Assembly (NCBI GenBank): GCA_964410325.1
Contig: CAYPFN010000007.1
Location: 1-64,000 of the forward strand
Source of the DNA: CAAFZY01 sp964410325
Lineage (GTDB): Bacteria > Pseudomonadota > Alphaproteobacteria > RF32 > CAG-239
Length of the DNA stretch: 64,000 bases
Direction of reading: 5' to 3'
In this document: in pieces, positions 62,197 through 64,000 of the stretch
Layout of the letters: each line of letters opens with the position of its first letter
Numbering within the stretch: position 1 is the first letter of the stretch
Translations under genes and position numbers: made by a program
The notes under the pieces: model-generated
Seen by the model: only the letters and a program-made list of their open reading frames with translations
Told to the model about the DNA's origin: nothing
The model's database searches: none

Positions 62197-63054
62197 ATGC
62201 AGCAAAAAACACTGAAGCATGAAATTAAAATTGACGGGGTCGGACTGCATTCTGGATATCCGTCCGTTTTAGTCTTAACGCCAGCGATGGAAAATACCGG
62301 CGTCATTTTTTGTCGGACGGTTGATGGCAAAACGGTTAAAATCCCAGCGTTATATAATCATGTGACGGATACCAGAAATTGTACCTGTCTGGGAAAAGAC
62401 GGAATCAGCATCAGCACTATTGAACATCTGATGGCGGCTTTGTATGCTGCCGGCATAGATAATGTGGAAATAAACTGCTCCAACCAAGAGCTGCCGATTA
62501 TGGATGGCAGTGGCGCAGTTTTTTATGATATTTTACGCAAGGCGGAACAGATTGAACAGCCCGCGTCGCGAAAATATTTGAAACTTCTCCGACCGGTTAA
62601 ATTTGTTGACAATAAAGGCAATAGTGTTGAGCTTATCCCGAACGGCGGTAAAACTTTGCATGTCTGTTTTGATATTGAATTTCCCTCAAAAATCGTGGGT
62701 CGCCAGACTTTTGATAATGACATAACGGAAGGGGTTTTTGTTTCTGCTGTTGCGCCAAGTCGCACATTTTGCGAAAAAAGCCAGATTGATTATCTGCGCT
62801 CCGTCGGATTGATAAAAGGTGGTAGCTTGGATAACGCCGTTGTTCTAGATGGGGACGGCATCTTAAATCCAGGGGGATTCAGGGTTGAAAACGAGTGCGT
62901 CAACCATAAAGTGTTGGATATTGTGGGAGACTTATTTACGTCGGGTTTTCATATTTTGGCAAATGTTAAAGCGTCCTGTACCGGACATTTTCATAACAAT
63001 GAATTGTTAAAAATCCTGTTTGCAGATAAAGAAAATTACGAGATTATTGAGTAA
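62197..63054 (+). CDS. lpxC: UDP-3-O-acyl-N-acetylglucosamine deacetylase
   Basis: Zinc deacetylase of lipid A synthesis, 285 residues. Start ATG 62197 (MQQKTLKHEIKIDGVGLHSG), AGGCAGGA upstream; the longer frame would run through rnpB and is rejected. Zinc ligands: His in STIEHLMAAL, and His/Asp in NHKVLDIVGDL; catalytic His in CTGHFHNNELL. Followed by bamD after 12 bp and recN, the usual alphaproteobacterial order, but here it follows rnpB instead of ftsZ. Confidence 0.94.
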   Translation: MQQKTLKHEIKIDGVGLHSGYPSVLVLTPAMENTGVIFCRTVDGKTVKIPALYNHVTDTRNCTCLGKDGISISTIEHLMAALYAAGIDNVEINCSNQELPIMDGSGAVFYDILRKAEQIEQPASRKYLKLLRPVKFVDNKGNSVELIPNGGKTLHVCFDIEFPSKIVGRQTFDNDITEGVFVSAVAPSRTFCEKSQIDYLRSVGLIKGGSLDNAVVLDGDGILNPGGFRVENECVNHKVLDIVGDLFTSGFHILANVKASCTGHFHNNELLKILFADKENYEIIE

Positions 63055-63066
63055 GGGGTTGAAGTC

Positions 63067-63816
63067 ATGAAAAAGATTTTTGCATTATGTCTCGGACTTG
63101 TATTATTATCATCCTGCGCTTCCAAAGATGATTCTGAGCAGATTCAAAATTTCACGGCTGAAGAACTTTACCGACGTGGCTATGATTATATTCATCAAAC
63201 TTCTTATGCCAAAGCCGCCGAGAGTTTTGAGAAGGTTGAGTTGGAACACCCGTATTCGCGTTGGGCGGTAAAAGCTAAACTTATGGGAGCTTATGCTTAT
63301 TATCAAGATGAAAAATATGATGATGCCATAATGAGTCTTGACCGTTTTATTAAATTTCATCCCGGAAATAAAGATATTGCCTATGCCTATTACTTAAAAG
63401 CCTTGTGTTATTATAATCAGATAAATCCTGCGGAGAAAGATCAATCCGTAACAGAAAAGGCATACATGGCGCTCCGCCAGGTGGTGTTAATGTTTCCGAA
63501 TACAGAATATGCTAAAGATGCCACTGGTAAACTGAATTTGGCTTTAGACCATAAAGCCGGGCAGGAAATGTCTATCGGCCGTTATTATCTGAAAAATAAA
63601 AATTATTTATCAGCTTTAAATCGTTTTAATACGGTTGTAAATTTGTATCAATCGACGCCGCAGATTGAAGAAGCTTTATACCGCCAAGTTGAAATTTATA
63701 CAATTTTAGGGCTAAATAACCAGGCGGCGAAATCCGCAAAAGTTTTGGCCTATAATTATCCGCAAAGTAGCTGGACGGCCAAAGCCGAAAAATTGACTAC
63801 GGCGACAGATAAATAA
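63067..63816 (+). CDS. bamD: Outer-membrane assembly lipoprotein BamD
   Basis: 249 residues. Signal peptide with lipobox (LVLLSSCAS). TPR repeats: AEELYRRGYDYIHQTSYAKA, ESFEKVELEHPYSRWAVKAK, IMSLDRFIKFHPGNKDIAYA and later MSIGRYYLKNKNYLSALNRF. Component of the BAM complex that inserts beta-barrel proteins. Lies between lpxC and recN. Confidence 0.93.
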   Translation: MKKIFALCLGLVLLSSCASKDDSEQIQNFTAEELYRRGYDYIHQTSYAKAAESFEKVELEHPYSRWAVKAKLMGAYAYYQDEKYDDAIMSLDRFIKFHPGNKDIAYAYYLKALCYYNQINPAEKDQSVTEKAYMALRQVVLMFPNTEYAKDATGKLNLALDHKAGQEMSIGRYYLKNKNYLSALNRFNTVVNLYQSTPQIEEALYRQVEIYTILGLNNQAAKSAKVLAYNYPQSSWTAKAEKLTTATDK

Positions 63817-63835
63817 ACGACGGAGTCAAAAATTT

Positions 63836-64000
63836 ATGCTTAAAGCCCTTATCATTCGAGATGTTGTTCTAATTGATAAGCTGAATTTAGAATTTTCCGA
63901 CGGCTTAAGCGTATTCAGCGGTGAAACCGGTGCCGGAAAATCCATTTTGCTGGATTCGCTTGGGTTATTGCTGGGCAATCGGGCAGAAACCGCCTTAATC
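63836..64000 (+). CDS. recN: DNA repair protein RecN (5' end, cut by window)
   Basis: The frame opens at ATG 63836 and runs off the window. The 55 codons encode MLKALIIRDVVLIDKLNLEF, the Walker A GETGAGKSILL near residue 30-38 and GLLLGNRAET, all typical of RecN, the SMC-like protein of double-strand break repair. Position after bamD is standard. Confidence 0.9.
   Translation, partial: MLKALIIRDVVLIDKLNLEFSDGLSVFSGETGAGKSILLDSLGLLLGNRAETALI

Overview
The window is chromosomal DNA of an AT-rich (by eye about 40% GC) alphaproteobacterium. Evidence for the class: an F0 operon atpI-atpB-atpE-atpF'-atpF with two different b subunits, an addB-addA-trxA cluster, a DciA-type DUF721 gene beside a DsbA-like gene, and an lpxC-bamD-recN run. 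The outer membrane genes (lpxC, bamD, secretins, a beta-barrel porin) show a Gram-negative envelope. An uncultured, possibly host- or gut-associated Rhodospirillales-like lineage would fit, but that placement is inference. No transposase, plasmid integrase, tRNA or CRISPR array was seen.

Layout. 1-4.9 kb (minus strand): F0 ATP synthase, a DsbA-like protein, DciA-like, XerD and a 46-residue membrane peptide. 4.9-13.5 kb (plus): aroK, rph, rdgB, addB, addA, trxA. 13.7-25.3 kb: a DotB/PilT-like ATPase (plus), then a convergent minus-strand operon resembling the R64/IncI thin pilus (type IVb): OmpA-like protein, TcpQ-like lipoprotein, PilN secretin, PilO2, PilP, PilQ ATPase, PilR platform protein and a PilS-like pilin whose 3' end looks frameshifted. 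25.3-26.1 kb: a 783-bp divergent intergenic region. 26.1-50.7 kb (plus): a very unusual VirB-type type IV secretion operon. 50.8-64 kb: housekeeping genes (engB, yidC, yidD, rnpA, rpmH, envZ/ompR-like pair, pgsA, uvrC, a membrane protein, glmM, a porin; then rnpB, lpxC, bamD and the 5' end of recN).

The secretion locus is the centre of interest. Its order is three VirB2-like pilins, VirB3, VirB4, four secreted helical/coiled-coil proteins (224 to 1380 residues) in the VirB5 position, VirB8, VirB7 lipoprotein, a second VirB8, a VirB9 with a C-terminal SPOR peptidoglycan-binding domain, and VirB11. VirB10 is split in two: a 1225-residue protein with the inner-membrane anchor, and a 1401-residue protein with its own signal peptide and the C-terminal VirB10/TrbI domain. 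Both halves are mostly 17-residue repeats of the type D-x-N-G-N-x-I-G-x-V-x-x-D-G-x-V-x. VirB6, VirD4, VirB1 and a relaxase are not present in the window. With the divergent pilus operon and four secretion NTPases, the locus looks like a dedicated contact or effector apparatus with an exceptionally elaborate periplasmic scaffold, not a conjugative element.
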